From positions 1-9,186 of the forward strand of contig DRQL01000025.1 of NCBI GenBank assembly GCA_011371465.1: a DNA stretch of 9,186 nt, written 5' to 3'. Each line of letters begins with the position of its first letter. Positions within the stretch are counted from its first letter, which is position 1. A program made the translations under genes and the position numbers. This document shows, piece after piece, positions 1-5,029 of this stretch. The DNA is from Gammaproteobacteria bacterium (lineage in GTDB: Bacteria; Pseudomonadota; Gammaproteobacteria; DSM-19610). A model generated the notes under the pieces. That model did not search any database. It was not told the origin of the DNA and saw only the letters and a list, made by a program, of their open reading frames with translations.

Positions 1-2
1 AT

Positions 3-191
3 TACCGCTTTGCCGGCCGCTACGGGCAGCACCCGGATCCCAACCAGGAACGGTTTTTTTTCGGCCTGTTGCGCGAGTGCCTGGAGCAGGGCATCGTCAC
101 GGAGGATATGCTGCGCGAGGAAATGGCCAAAAACCATATCCGGCACGATGCCTTTGAAGTGCTGGAGCGGACGCCCTCGCTGGCAGCGTGA
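3..191 (+). CDS. C-terminal end of an unrecognised protein (5' partial)
   Basis: An open frame enters from the left edge and ends at TGA 189-191, giving 62 residues that start YRFAGRYGQH and end LERTPSLAA. The codons look like those of the other genes here, with G/C at most third positions. The peptide is rich in charged residues (RECLEQG, EDMLREEMAK) and reads like the closing helices of a soluble protein. No membrane segment or known motif is visible. I cannot assign a family. The helical end loosely recalls the C-termini of some TIM-barrel hydrolases, but that is only an impression. The gene converges on the sulfotransferase gene, with 36 bp between the two stop codons. An alternative reading from ATG at 10 in another frame gives a low-complexity Arg/Ser-rich product and is not credible. 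Confidence 0.55.
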   Translation, partial: YRFAGRYGQHPDPNQERFFFGLLRECLEQGIVTEDMLREEMAKNHIRHDAFEVLERTPSLAA

Positions 192-196
192 TCGTT

Positions 197-234
197 GCGC
201 TGCGGGTTCGCGGTCAGGGGCTCGCTCCTACGGG
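197..234 (-). repeat. Possible REP-like repeat at convergent gene ends
   Basis: Read on the minus strand, this stretch contains GTAGGAGCGAGCCCC followed by TGACCGCGAACC. It resembles the GTAGGAGCG...CGCGA type of extragenic palindrome found dispersed in Pseudomonas and related gammaproteobacteria. It lies where two genes converge, which is the usual place for such elements. The sulfotransferase stop codon (TAG, complement of 228-230) falls inside the GTAGGAGC part. The palindrome is imperfect (only about GCG/CGC pairs well), so this may be a decayed copy or chance. The assignment rests on remembered family resemblance and on position. Confidence 0.35.
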
Positions 235-1220
235 GGTTCGGGGTTGGTCTGGTCGGGTATGGGGGTTTCTGCCGCCTGCTCCTGGCGCGTGTAACCGAAG
301 AAGGGCAGCAGCCTTTCGGATATCAGCTCCTCGATCTGTTCCACCTGCTGATCGTCGAAGTAATCCCGGTAGCCGCCCACCTTGGCGCGGCGCACCTTGT
401 AACTGTCCGGGTTGGAGCGGTCGCCGGGTGCGAGGCGGCCGCCGCTCAGCCAGAAGGTGTTTTTCGCTTCCATTTTTTTCATGTTTTCATAGGATGAGAA
501 CTCCACGGCTTCGCTGATTTGCTCGTCCGTTGCCGGCGTGCCCATGAATTCCGCCAGTTTCTTCAGCATCTCCTGCGGATGTGACTTCAGGTCCTCGTAG
601 CGCAGCAGGAAAAAATGTTCGATCTTGCCGGCTTCCCTGGCCCACACGTTCAGGAAGTCGATGACCCACACCAGGCCGGCGTCGGATTCCATGACGAAAT
701 CGAACACGGAGACGTCGGAGCCGCCTTTCGGGTACTTGTTGATGGCGCGCTTGTGCTCCTTCATGCGATGTTTCCACTGGAAGAACTGGGATACAGCCAC
801 ATCCCTGGGATCCCGTACCAGCAGTACGACTTTCTTGTCGTAGAAGGGCGCCTTGGAGTCTTTCCGGCCGGTGTAATCACCAATATAGGTATCATGGGTA
901 AAGAAAATGCGCGGGATGGCGCGGTTCATGCGGTGGAAATTGTCGAAGCTGAGCATGGAGCGTTCGGGCAGACCGTGCATCTGCTGGTACAGGCGCGACA
1001 GCATGACGCGCAACCAGGTGCGGCCGCTCTTGCCGAAGGAGACCACCGCGACGTCGGCCTTTTGCAGGCGACGGTACTGTTCACGTCCCCGCAGCCGGCG
1101 TTCAGCCAGCAGTTTGCGTTCTTCAGGCTGAAAGAACATCAGGGTTCGGAGCAGGCGACGGGACACAATCTTCCGGAAAGAATGCAGGGCCTGGGTTCCG
1201 GAGTGGAGGAGGTGCGACAT
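228..1220 (-). CDS. Sulfotransferase domain protein (PAPS-dependent type)
   Basis: This gene encodes a 330-residue protein of the Sulfotransfer_1 family, which moves a sulfonate group from PAPS to a hydroxyl or amine acceptor. The 5'-phosphosulfate loop is SFGKSGRTWL at residues 61-70, a variant of the classical YPKSGTTWL with the key Lys64 present. THD at 108-110 supplies the likely catalytic base His109. The 3'-phosphate site is RDPRDVAVS at 136-144 (Arg136, Ser144). LRYEDL at 207-211 and KVGGYRDYF near 280-288, which matches the usual RKGxxGdW segment, complete the fold. There is no signal peptide or clear membrane span. The start chosen is ATG 1220-1218. Frames extend upstream to 1400, but that part looks non-coding and contains a hairpin. 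No good ribosome binding site precedes any candidate start, so the start is uncertain. The C-terminus is Pro/Glu-rich (ETPIPDQTNPEPP). The acceptor cannot be inferred. It is divergent from nuoA and probably unrelated to complex I. Confidence 0.85.
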   Translation of the reverse strand: MSHLLHSGTQALHSFRKIVSRRLLRTLMFFQPEERKLLAERRLRGREQYRRLQKADVAVVSFGKSGRTWLRVMLSRLYQQMHGLPERSMLSFDNFHRMNRAIPRIFFTHDTYIGDYTGRKDSKAPFYDKKVVLLVRDPRDVAVSQFFQWKHRMKEHKRAINKYPKGGSDVSVFDFVMESDAGLVWVIDFLNVWAREAGKIEHFFLLRYEDLKSHPQEMLKKLAEFMGTPATDEQISEAVEFSSYENMKKMEAKNTFWLSGGRLAPGDRSNPDSYKVRRAKVGGYRDYFDDQQVEQIEELISERLLPFFGYTRQEQAAETPIPDQTNPEPP

Positions 1221-1240
1221 GGGTAGACCGTGTAAAAATA

Positions 1241-1259
1241 CCGCGTGGAGACTACGCGG
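1241..1259 (-). other. Hairpin in the sulfotransferase leader
   Basis: CCGCGT at 1241-1246 and ACGCGG at 1254-1259 are perfect inverse complements around a 7-nt loop. On the minus strand the stem is followed at once by TATTTTTA, and the sulfotransferase ATG lies 20 nt further on. A stem followed by a T-rich run resembles a weak intrinsic terminator or attenuator. It could equally control translation. The position supports treating this stretch as leader rather than coding sequence. No function is shown by the sequence itself. Confidence 0.35.
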
Positions 1260-1327
1260 GCACCTGCCTGAATTCAAGTGGTGGGCCATCGTCCGGATTG
1301 CGGCCTGTGGGGTGAAAGCGTCAAAAT

Positions 1328-1352
1328 CCCGCTGTTTGCACGGGCTTTTTTT
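1328..1352 (+). terminator. Weak Rho-independent terminator-like hairpin
   Basis: CCCG at 1328-1331 can pair with CGGG at 1341-1344, and seven T follow at 1346-1352. An alternative bulged pairing CCCGC/GC..GGG is also possible. The stem is short for an efficient terminator. In the + direction no gene immediately upstream needs terminating, so it might act against antisense transcription crossing from the sulfotransferase side, or it may be chance. Confidence 0.25.
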
Positions 1353-1413
1353 ATGACCCCAGAAGCATAACTTAAGCTCTTGATTTTGTGCCGGAATCAA
1401 CAGCCGGCCTTGC

Positions 1414-1443
1414 TTGACTCTGTTCCGCCAACTGGCCTAGACT
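1414..1443 (+). promoter_or_regulatory. Probable sigma70-type promoter of the nuo operon
   Basis: TTGACT at 1414-1419 matches the -35 consensus at five of six bases. TAGACT at 1438-1443 matches the -10 consensus at four of six, including the first T, the A at position 2 and the last T. The spacer is 18 nt. Transcription would begin near 1450, giving a leader of about 70 nt before nuoA. The position directly upstream of the first nuo gene fits the operon promoter. No operator for a known regulator could be identified. Confidence 0.55.
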
Positions 1444-1483
1444 GCGGGGCGGCTCGCATGAGCGCGGCTAAATAAAAATACTA

Positions 1484-1499
1484 CCCGGCAGCGACCGGG
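1484..1499 (+). other. Small hairpin before the nuoA ribosome binding site
   Basis: CCCGG (1484-1488) and CCGGG (1495-1499) form a 5-bp GC stem with loop CAGCGA in the nuoA leader. It ends six bases before the purine-rich ribosome binding site GGAGAAGG at 1506-1513, which it leaves free. It might stabilise the 5' end of the long mRNA or modulate initiation. It is short enough to be chance in this G+C-rich DNA. Confidence 0.25.
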
Positions 1500-1518
1500 C
1501 GCGTCGGAGAAGGCTGGC

Positions 1519-1875
1519 ATGCTGGAAAACTATTTACCGGTTCTGATCTTCATCGCCATTGGCGTGGGTACGGGGCTGGTGATGACGCTGATGGGCTATA
1601 TGCTCGGGACCCAAAAGCCCGACAGCGAAAAACGCTCGCCCTACGAATGCGGCTTTGAAGCCTTTGAAGACACGCGCATGCGTTTCGACGTGCGTTACTA
1701 CCTGGTGGCTATCCTTTTTATTATCTTCGACCTGGAGATCGCCTTCCTGTTTCCCTGGGCCGTGGTACTCAACGATATCGGCTGGTTCGGGTACATAGCC
1801 ATGATGATTTTCCTGGGCATCCTGGTGATCGGCTTCATCTACGAGTGGAAGAAGGGAGCGCTGGAATGGGAGTAG
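1519..1875 (+). CDS. nuoA: NADH-quinone oxidoreductase subunit A
   Basis: NuoA (the ND3 homologue) is a small membrane subunit of complex I that lies next to NuoH at the quinone channel. The 118-residue length is normal. Three membrane helices are visible, at about residues 6-28, 61-83 and 89-108. The long loop between helices 1 and 2 carries the family motif SPYECGFE at 40-47. Its Cys44 corresponds to the cysteine that reports the active/deactive state in mitochondrial ND3. Helix 2 holds the conserved acidic pair Asp71 and Glu73 (FDLEIAFLFPW), which is implicated in proton transfer. A strong ribosome binding site, GGAGAAGG at 1506-1513, sits 5 nt before the ATG. It is the first gene of the operon, directly after the proposed promoter, and nuoB starts 7 nt after its stop. 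Confidence 0.97.
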   Translation: MLENYLPVLIFIAIGVGTGLVMTLMGYMLGTQKPDSEKRSPYECGFEAFEDTRMRFDVRYYLVAILFIIFDLEIAFLFPWAVVLNDIGWFGYIAMMIFLGILVIGFIYEWKKGALEWE

Positions 1876-1882
1876 CTGCCTG

Positions 1883-2359
1883 ATGGGCGTGGAAGGTCTT
1901 CTCGAAGAGGGTTTCATTACCACCTCGGCCGACAAGCTGATCAACTGGGCGCGCACCGGCTCGATGTGGCCGATGACCTTTGGCCTGGCCTGCTGCGCGG
2001 TCGAGATGATGCAGGCCGGCGCCTCCCGTTATGACCTGGACCGCTTCGGCGTGGTGTTTCGTCCCAGCCCCCGGCAGTCCGACGTGATGATCGTGGCGGG
2101 AACGCTGTGCAACAAGATGGCGCCGGCGCTGCGCAAGGTCTATGACCAGATGTCGGAACCACGCTGGGTGATCTCCATGGGATCCTGTGCCAACGGCGGC
2201 GGTTACTACCATTATTCCTACGCAGTGGTGCGCGGCTGCGACCGCGTGGTTCCCGTCGATATCTACGTGCCCGGTTGCCCGCCGACCGCGGAAGCCCTGC
2301 TGTACGGTATTCTGCAGTTGCAGAACAAGATTCACCGTACCAACACGATCGCACGGTAA
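1883..2359 (+). CDS. nuoB: NADH-quinone oxidoreductase subunit B (cluster N2)
   Basis: NuoB (PSST/20-kDa subunit) carries the last iron-sulfur cluster, N2, which gives electrons to quinone at the interface with NuoD. The protein has 158 residues, the usual size for the short proteobacterial form. The four [4Fe-4S] ligands are present: the adjacent pair Cys37-Cys38 in FGLACCAVEM, Cys102 in MGSCANGGGYY, and Cys132 in VPGCPPTAEALL. The FRPSPRQSDVMIVAGT segment at about 59-74 is also highly typical. The start is ATG 1883, with GGGAG at 1868-1872 inside the nuoA end as its ribosome binding site. The MGVEGLLEEGF N-terminus matches the family. It acts on the cytoplasmic side of the membrane, between NuoC/D and NuoA/H. 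Confidence 0.97.
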   Translation: MGVEGLLEEGFITTSADKLINWARTGSMWPMTFGLACCAVEMMQAGASRYDLDRFGVVFRPSPRQSDVMIVAGTLCNKMAPALRKVYDQMSEPRWVISMGSCANGGGYYHYSYAVVRGCDRVVPVDIYVPGCPPTAEALLYGILQLQNKIHRTNTIAR

Positions 2360-2373
2360 CAGAAGGGTAACCG

Positions 2374-3123
2374 ATGCAGGCGCAGGCACTTCTTGAGCAG
2401 TTACAGGCACGTTTTGGTGACACGCTGCAGGATGCGGTGGTGGCGCAGGGCGAAGTGACCATCGAAGTGGCGCCCGCTGACCTGCTGGCAACCTGTATGG
2501 CGCTGCGCGACGAAAAGGATTTCCACTTTGAGCAACTGATCGACGTCTGTGGCGTCGATTACCTCGCCTGGGGTGAGACCGAGTGGGCGACGGAGGAGAC
2601 AACCGGGACAGGGTTCAGCCGTGGCGTGGACGCCAGGACGGCCGGGCGCCTGCCAGGGTTGGAGGAAGAACTGTCGACAGAGACGCCGCAACAAGACCGG
2701 CGCTTTGCGGCGGTGTATCACTTGCTGTCCATAAAAAACAACCAGCGCCTGCGCATCCGGGTGTTCGCCGTCGACGACCAGTTGCCGGTGATCCCGTCGG
2801 TGCTGGATATCTGGAGCAGTGCCAACTGGTTCGAGCGCGAAGCGTTCGACCTGTTTGGCATCCTTTTTGAAGGGCACCCGGATTTGCGGCGCCTGCTGAC
2901 CGATTACGGTTTTATCGGCCACCCGTTCCGCAAGGACTTTCCGCTCAGTGGCAATGTAGAGGTCCGGTACGACCCGGAGCAGCAGCGCGTCATCTACCAG
3001 CCGGTCAGTATCGAGCCGCGCGTGCTGGTACCGAGGGTGATTCGTCCCCATGTCGGTGAGGAAGAAACGGCTGACGAGCCCGCAGCGGAAGAAGTGGCGG
3101 CTGATGAGGATAAAAGCGAATAG
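2374..3123 (+). CDS. nuoC: NadH-quinone oxidoreductase subunit C
   Basis: NuoC (30-kDa subunit) is a scaffold of the connecting arm that packs against NuoD and NuoB and carries no cofactor. The family signature is clear at about residues 151-190: NWFEREAFDLFGI, then HPDLRRLLTDYGFIGHPFRK. RYDPEQQRVIYQPVSIEPR follows at 198-216. The product has 249 residues, whereas about 200 is common for stand-alone NuoC. The extra length comes from a roughly 38-residue insertion at about 71-108, between VDYLAWGE and RRFAAVYHLLS (it contains GFSRGVDAR), and from an acidic tail after residue 228. The tail (EEETADEPAAEE and VAADEDKSE) looks disordered. AGAAGGG at 2361-2367 is a good ribosome binding site 6 nt before the ATG. 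It is not fused to nuoD, unlike nuoCD of E. coli. Confidence 0.96.
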   Translation: MQAQALLEQLQARFGDTLQDAVVAQGEVTIEVAPADLLATCMALRDEKDFHFEQLIDVCGVDYLAWGETEWATEETTGTGFSRGVDARTAGRLPGLEEELSTETPQQDRRFAAVYHLLSIKNNQRLRIRVFAVDDQLPVIPSVLDIWSSANWFEREAFDLFGILFEGHPDLRRLLTDYGFIGHPFRKDFPLSGNVEVRYDPEQQRVIYQPVSIEPRVLVPRVIRPHVGEEETADEPAAEEVAADEDKSE

Positions 3124-3130
3124 TTATGGA

Positions 3131-3252
3131 AACCAGTGTAGCCGTCATCCCGGCGCAGGCCGGGATCCAGACCGACGTGGAAACAGCAAGCATGGGTCCC
3201 GGCCTGCGCCGGGACGATGGAAAAACGGGGCGGGATGACAGATAGACTGGTT
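3131..3252. repeat. Outer nested inverted repeats around the REP pair
   Basis: AACCAGT at 3131-3137 is the inverse complement of ACTGGTT at 3246-3252. Inside it, GTCATCCC at 3144-3151 is the inverse complement of GGGATGAC at 3232-3239. The two arms are separated by exactly six unpaired bases on each side. GTCATCCC also belongs to the left REP hairpin, so the outer stem and the local hairpin exclude each other. GGGATGAC may be a leftover right end of another repeat copy. The 7-bp outer match could be chance. No target-site duplication is obvious. Confidence 0.45.
3142..3220. repeat. Inverted pair of REP-like palindromes (BIME-like)
   Basis: Two copies of a GC-rich palindrome face each other. 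Copy 1 has the stem ATCCCGGC/GCCGGGAT (3147-3166) with loop GCAG. Copy 2 has GTCCCGGC/GCCGGGAC (3196-3215) with loop CTGC. The reverse complement of 3193-3220 matches 3142-3169 at 25 of 28 bases, with an identical 18-base core. This is the GTCATCCCGGC..GCCGGGATCCA class of dispersed repeat found in many proteobacterial genomes and thought to be spread by RAYT-type transposases. In the mRNA each copy folds into a stable hairpin and the pair can also form one long stem. The location inside an operon could affect mRNA stability or NuoC:NuoD ratios. Confidence 0.85.
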
Positions 3253-3263
3253 GAACTGGACAT

Positions 3264-4517
3264 ATGCCTGAAATACGCAACTACACGCTGAACTTCGGTC
3301 CCCAGCACCCCGCTGCGCACGGTGTGCTGCGCATGGTGCTGGAACTGGACGGCGAGACCGTGCAACGTGCCGACCCGCACGTCGGCCTGCTGCACCGTGC
3401 CACGGAAAAACTGGCGGAGAGCAAGCCCTATAACCAGAGTATCGGATACATGGACCGGCTCGATTACGTGTCCATGATGTGCAACGAGCACGGCTATGTC
3501 ATGGCCATCGAAAAACTGCTGGGTGTGGAAGTGCCGGAGCGCGCCCAGTACATCCGGGTCATGTTCGACGAGATCACCCGTATCCTCAACCACCTGTTGT
3601 GGCTGGGTGCGCACGGGCTCGATGTCGGTGCCATGACCGCATTCCTGTATACCTTCCGCGAACGTGAAGACCTGATGGACGCCTACGAGGCCGTGTCGGG
3701 CGCGCGCCTGCACGCCACCTATTACCGGCCGGGCGGTGTGTACCGTGATCTGCCGGACCGCATGCCGCAGTACCAGCCGTCGCGCTGGCACAGCCAGGGC
3801 GATGTCGATCGCCTCAACCGCAACCGCCAGGGCTCGTTGCTGGATTTCCTGGATGATTTCGTGGCGCGCTTCCCGGCCTGCGTCGACGAGTACGAGACCC
3901 TGCTGACCGACAACCGGATCTGGAAACAGCGCACCGTCGATATCGGTATCGTTACACCGGAACGCGCCCGGCAACTGGGCTTTACCGGTCCCATGCTGCG
4001 TGGCTCGGGTATCGCCTGGGACCTGCGCAAGAAACAGCCCTATGAAGTCTACGACCGCATGGATTTCGATATTCCCGTCGGCACCAACGGCGACAGTTAT
4101 GATCGCTACCTGGTGCGCATCGAGGAAATGCGCCAGGCCAACCGCATCATCAAACAGTGCATCGACTGGCTGCGCGTGAACCCCGGCCCGGTGATGGTCG
4201 GTGATCACAAGGTGGCGCCGCCGCCGCGCGAGGAAATGAAGCAGGATATGGAAGCCCTCATCCATCATTTCAAGCTGTTTACCGAGGGCTATTGTGTTCC
4301 GGAAGGTGAAGTGTACGCCGCGCTGGAACACCCCAAGGGCGAGTTCGGTGTGTATTTGATATCGGATGGCGCCAACAAACCCTACCGCGTGAAGATCCGC
4401 GCGCCGGGTTTTGCCCACCTGTCGGCCATGGATGAAATGGCGCGTGGTCACATGCTGGCCGACGTGGTGGCGATCATTGGTACGATGGATATTGTATTTG
4501 GTGAGATTGACCGCTGA
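3264..4517 (+). CDS. nuoD: NADH-quinone oxidoreductase subunit D
   Basis: NuoD (49-kDa subunit) is related to the large subunit of [NiFe] hydrogenases and, with NuoB, forms the quinone-binding site of complex I. The 417-residue length is typical of stand-alone NuoD. It opens with the conserved NYTLNFGPQHPAAHGVLR. His19 there and Tyr68 in GYMDRLDYVSMM correspond to the quinone-contacting His38 and Tyr87 of the Thermus Nqo4 subunit. ADPHVGLLHRATEKLAE (36-52) and the C-terminal DVVAIIGTMDIVFGEIDR are also family hallmarks. No hydrogenase metal-binding cysteine pairs are present, as expected. The start is fixed by homology. The ribosome binding site is poor (only CTGGA three bases before the ATG), just after the repeat-filled spacer. 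The TGA overlaps the nuoE ATG by one base, favouring translational coupling. Confidence 0.98.
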   Translation: MPEIRNYTLNFGPQHPAAHGVLRMVLELDGETVQRADPHVGLLHRATEKLAESKPYNQSIGYMDRLDYVSMMCNEHGYVMAIEKLLGVEVPERAQYIRVMFDEITRILNHLLWLGAHGLDVGAMTAFLYTFREREDLMDAYEAVSGARLHATYYRPGGVYRDLPDRMPQYQPSRWHSQGDVDRLNRNRQGSLLDFLDDFVARFPACVDEYETLLTDNRIWKQRTVDIGIVTPERARQLGFTGPMLRGSGIAWDLRKKQPYEVYDRMDFDIPVGTNGDSYDRYLVRIEEMRQANRIIKQCIDWLRVNPGPVMVGDHKVAPPPREEMKQDMEALIHHFKLFTEGYCVPEGEVYAALEHPKGEFGVYLISDGANKPYRVKIRAPGFAHLSAMDEMARGHMLADVVAIIGTMDIVFGEIDR

Positions 4518-5026
4518 TGAGTACCCCGACACCTGTAACCGAGGACAAACAGCTGCCGCAGGCCGTGCGCGACGTAATCGATGCCTGGCTGGAAAAATAC
4601 CCGCCGGACCAGAAACAGTCAGCAGTGATCACGGCCCTGTTTACCGCGCAGGAGCACGGCGAGGGCTGGCTGACCCGCGAGATGATGGACAGCGTGGCCG
4701 AGTATCTCGGCATGCCACCGGTGTCGGTGTACGAGGTCGGGACTTTCTATTCCATGCTGGAACTGGAGCCGGTGGGCCGTAATATCGTGGCAGTCTGCAA
4801 CAACATTTCCTGCATGCTGTGCGGCGCGGACGACATCATTGCGCACATCGAGAACAAGCTGGGCATCGAGTGGGGCGGAACCACCGCCGACGGGCGTATT
4901 ACCCTGAAGAAGGAAGAAGAGTGCCTGGCGGCCTGTATCGGTGCTCCCATGATGACCGTGAACGGTCACTATCACGAGAACCTGACCATTGAAAAAGTGG
5001 ATCAGATTCTGGACGGGCTGGAGTAG
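4517..5026 (+). CDS. nuoE: NADH-quinone oxidoreductase subunit E (cluster N1a)
   Basis: NuoE (24-kDa subunit) is a thioredoxin-fold [2Fe-2S] protein that pairs with NuoF in the NADH dehydrogenase arm. Its cluster N1a lies close to FMN, off the main electron path. It has 169 residues. The ligands are Cys94 and Cys99 in VCNNISCMLCG, and Cys136 and Cys140 in ECLAACIGAPMM, i.e. the usual C-x4-C and C-x3-C pairs. Cys102, three residues after Cys99, is an additional cysteine that is not a standard ligand. The helical N-terminal half carries the family phrase PVSVYEVGTFYSM (68-80). The ATG overlaps the nuoD stop (TGATG) and the ribosome binding site is weak, so translation is probably coupled to nuoD. 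nuoF begins 3 nt after its stop. Confidence 0.97.
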   Translation: MSTPTPVTEDKQLPQAVRDVIDAWLEKYPPDQKQSAVITALFTAQEHGEGWLTREMMDSVAEYLGMPPVSVYEVGTFYSMLELEPVGRNIVAVCNNISCMLCGADDIIAHIENKLGIEWGGTTADGRITLKKEEECLAACIGAPMMTVNGHYHENLTIEKVDQILDGLE

Positions 5027-5029
5027 GCC

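Larger units (their letters stand above)
1221..1518. other. Divergent intergenic region between sulfotransferase and nuoA
   Basis: This 298-bp region separates the sulfotransferase start from the nuoA start and holds no convincing gene. From left to right I see a 6-bp hairpin at 1241-1259, a terminator-like hairpin with seven T at 1328-1352, a sigma70-type promoter facing nuoA at 1414-1443, a 5-codon ATG frame at 1458-1475, an A/T-rich patch at 1469-1483, and a small hairpin at 1484-1499 just before the nuoA ribosome binding site. On the minus strand I found no strong promoter for the sulfotransferase; a TTAAGT, 16-nt, TAAAAA combination around 1350-1377 is only a weak candidate. No tRNA or other known RNA is recognisable. 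Confidence 0.6.
3124..3263. other. Enlarged nuoC-nuoD spacer occupied by repeats
   Basis: The 140 bp between the nuoC stop and the nuoD start hold no gene. They contain an inverted pair of REP-like palindromes (3142-3220), flanked by nested outer inverted repeats GTCATCCC/GGGATGAC and AACCAGT/ACTGGTT. All other nuo junctions here are at most 14 bp, so this gap most likely grew by insertion of the repeat element. Translated in one frame, the region gives the well-known spurious peptide type with VPAQAGTHACC and DPGLRRDDG, a hallmark of this repeat class being mistaken for coding sequence. I see no convincing internal promoter for nuoD. Confidence 0.75.

Noticed and set aside
615..1226. A 203-codon + strand frame inside the sulfotransferase gene
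   Set aside because: The minus-strand frame carries ordered PAPS-binding motifs, while this one has none and is best explained as its complement.
1221..1400. N-terminal extension of the sulfotransferase to ATG 1400
   Set aside because: The extra 60 residues resemble no part of the family, include a translated hairpin and poly-Lys/Pro patch, and run close to the nuoA promoter. A start at 1220 is more likely, though not proven.
3124..3263. CRISPR-like or tRNA-like structure in the nuoC-nuoD gap
   Set aside because: There are only two inverted copies with no regular spacers, and no cloverleaf. The pattern fits a REP pair.
2994..4532. A 512-codon open frame on the minus strand opposite nuoD
   Set aside because: It lies antisense to a clear nuoD, has His/Val/Ala-rich low-information content, and its start region is the translated REP element (VPAQAGTHACC type peptide). 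Such long shadows are common in G+C-rich genes.
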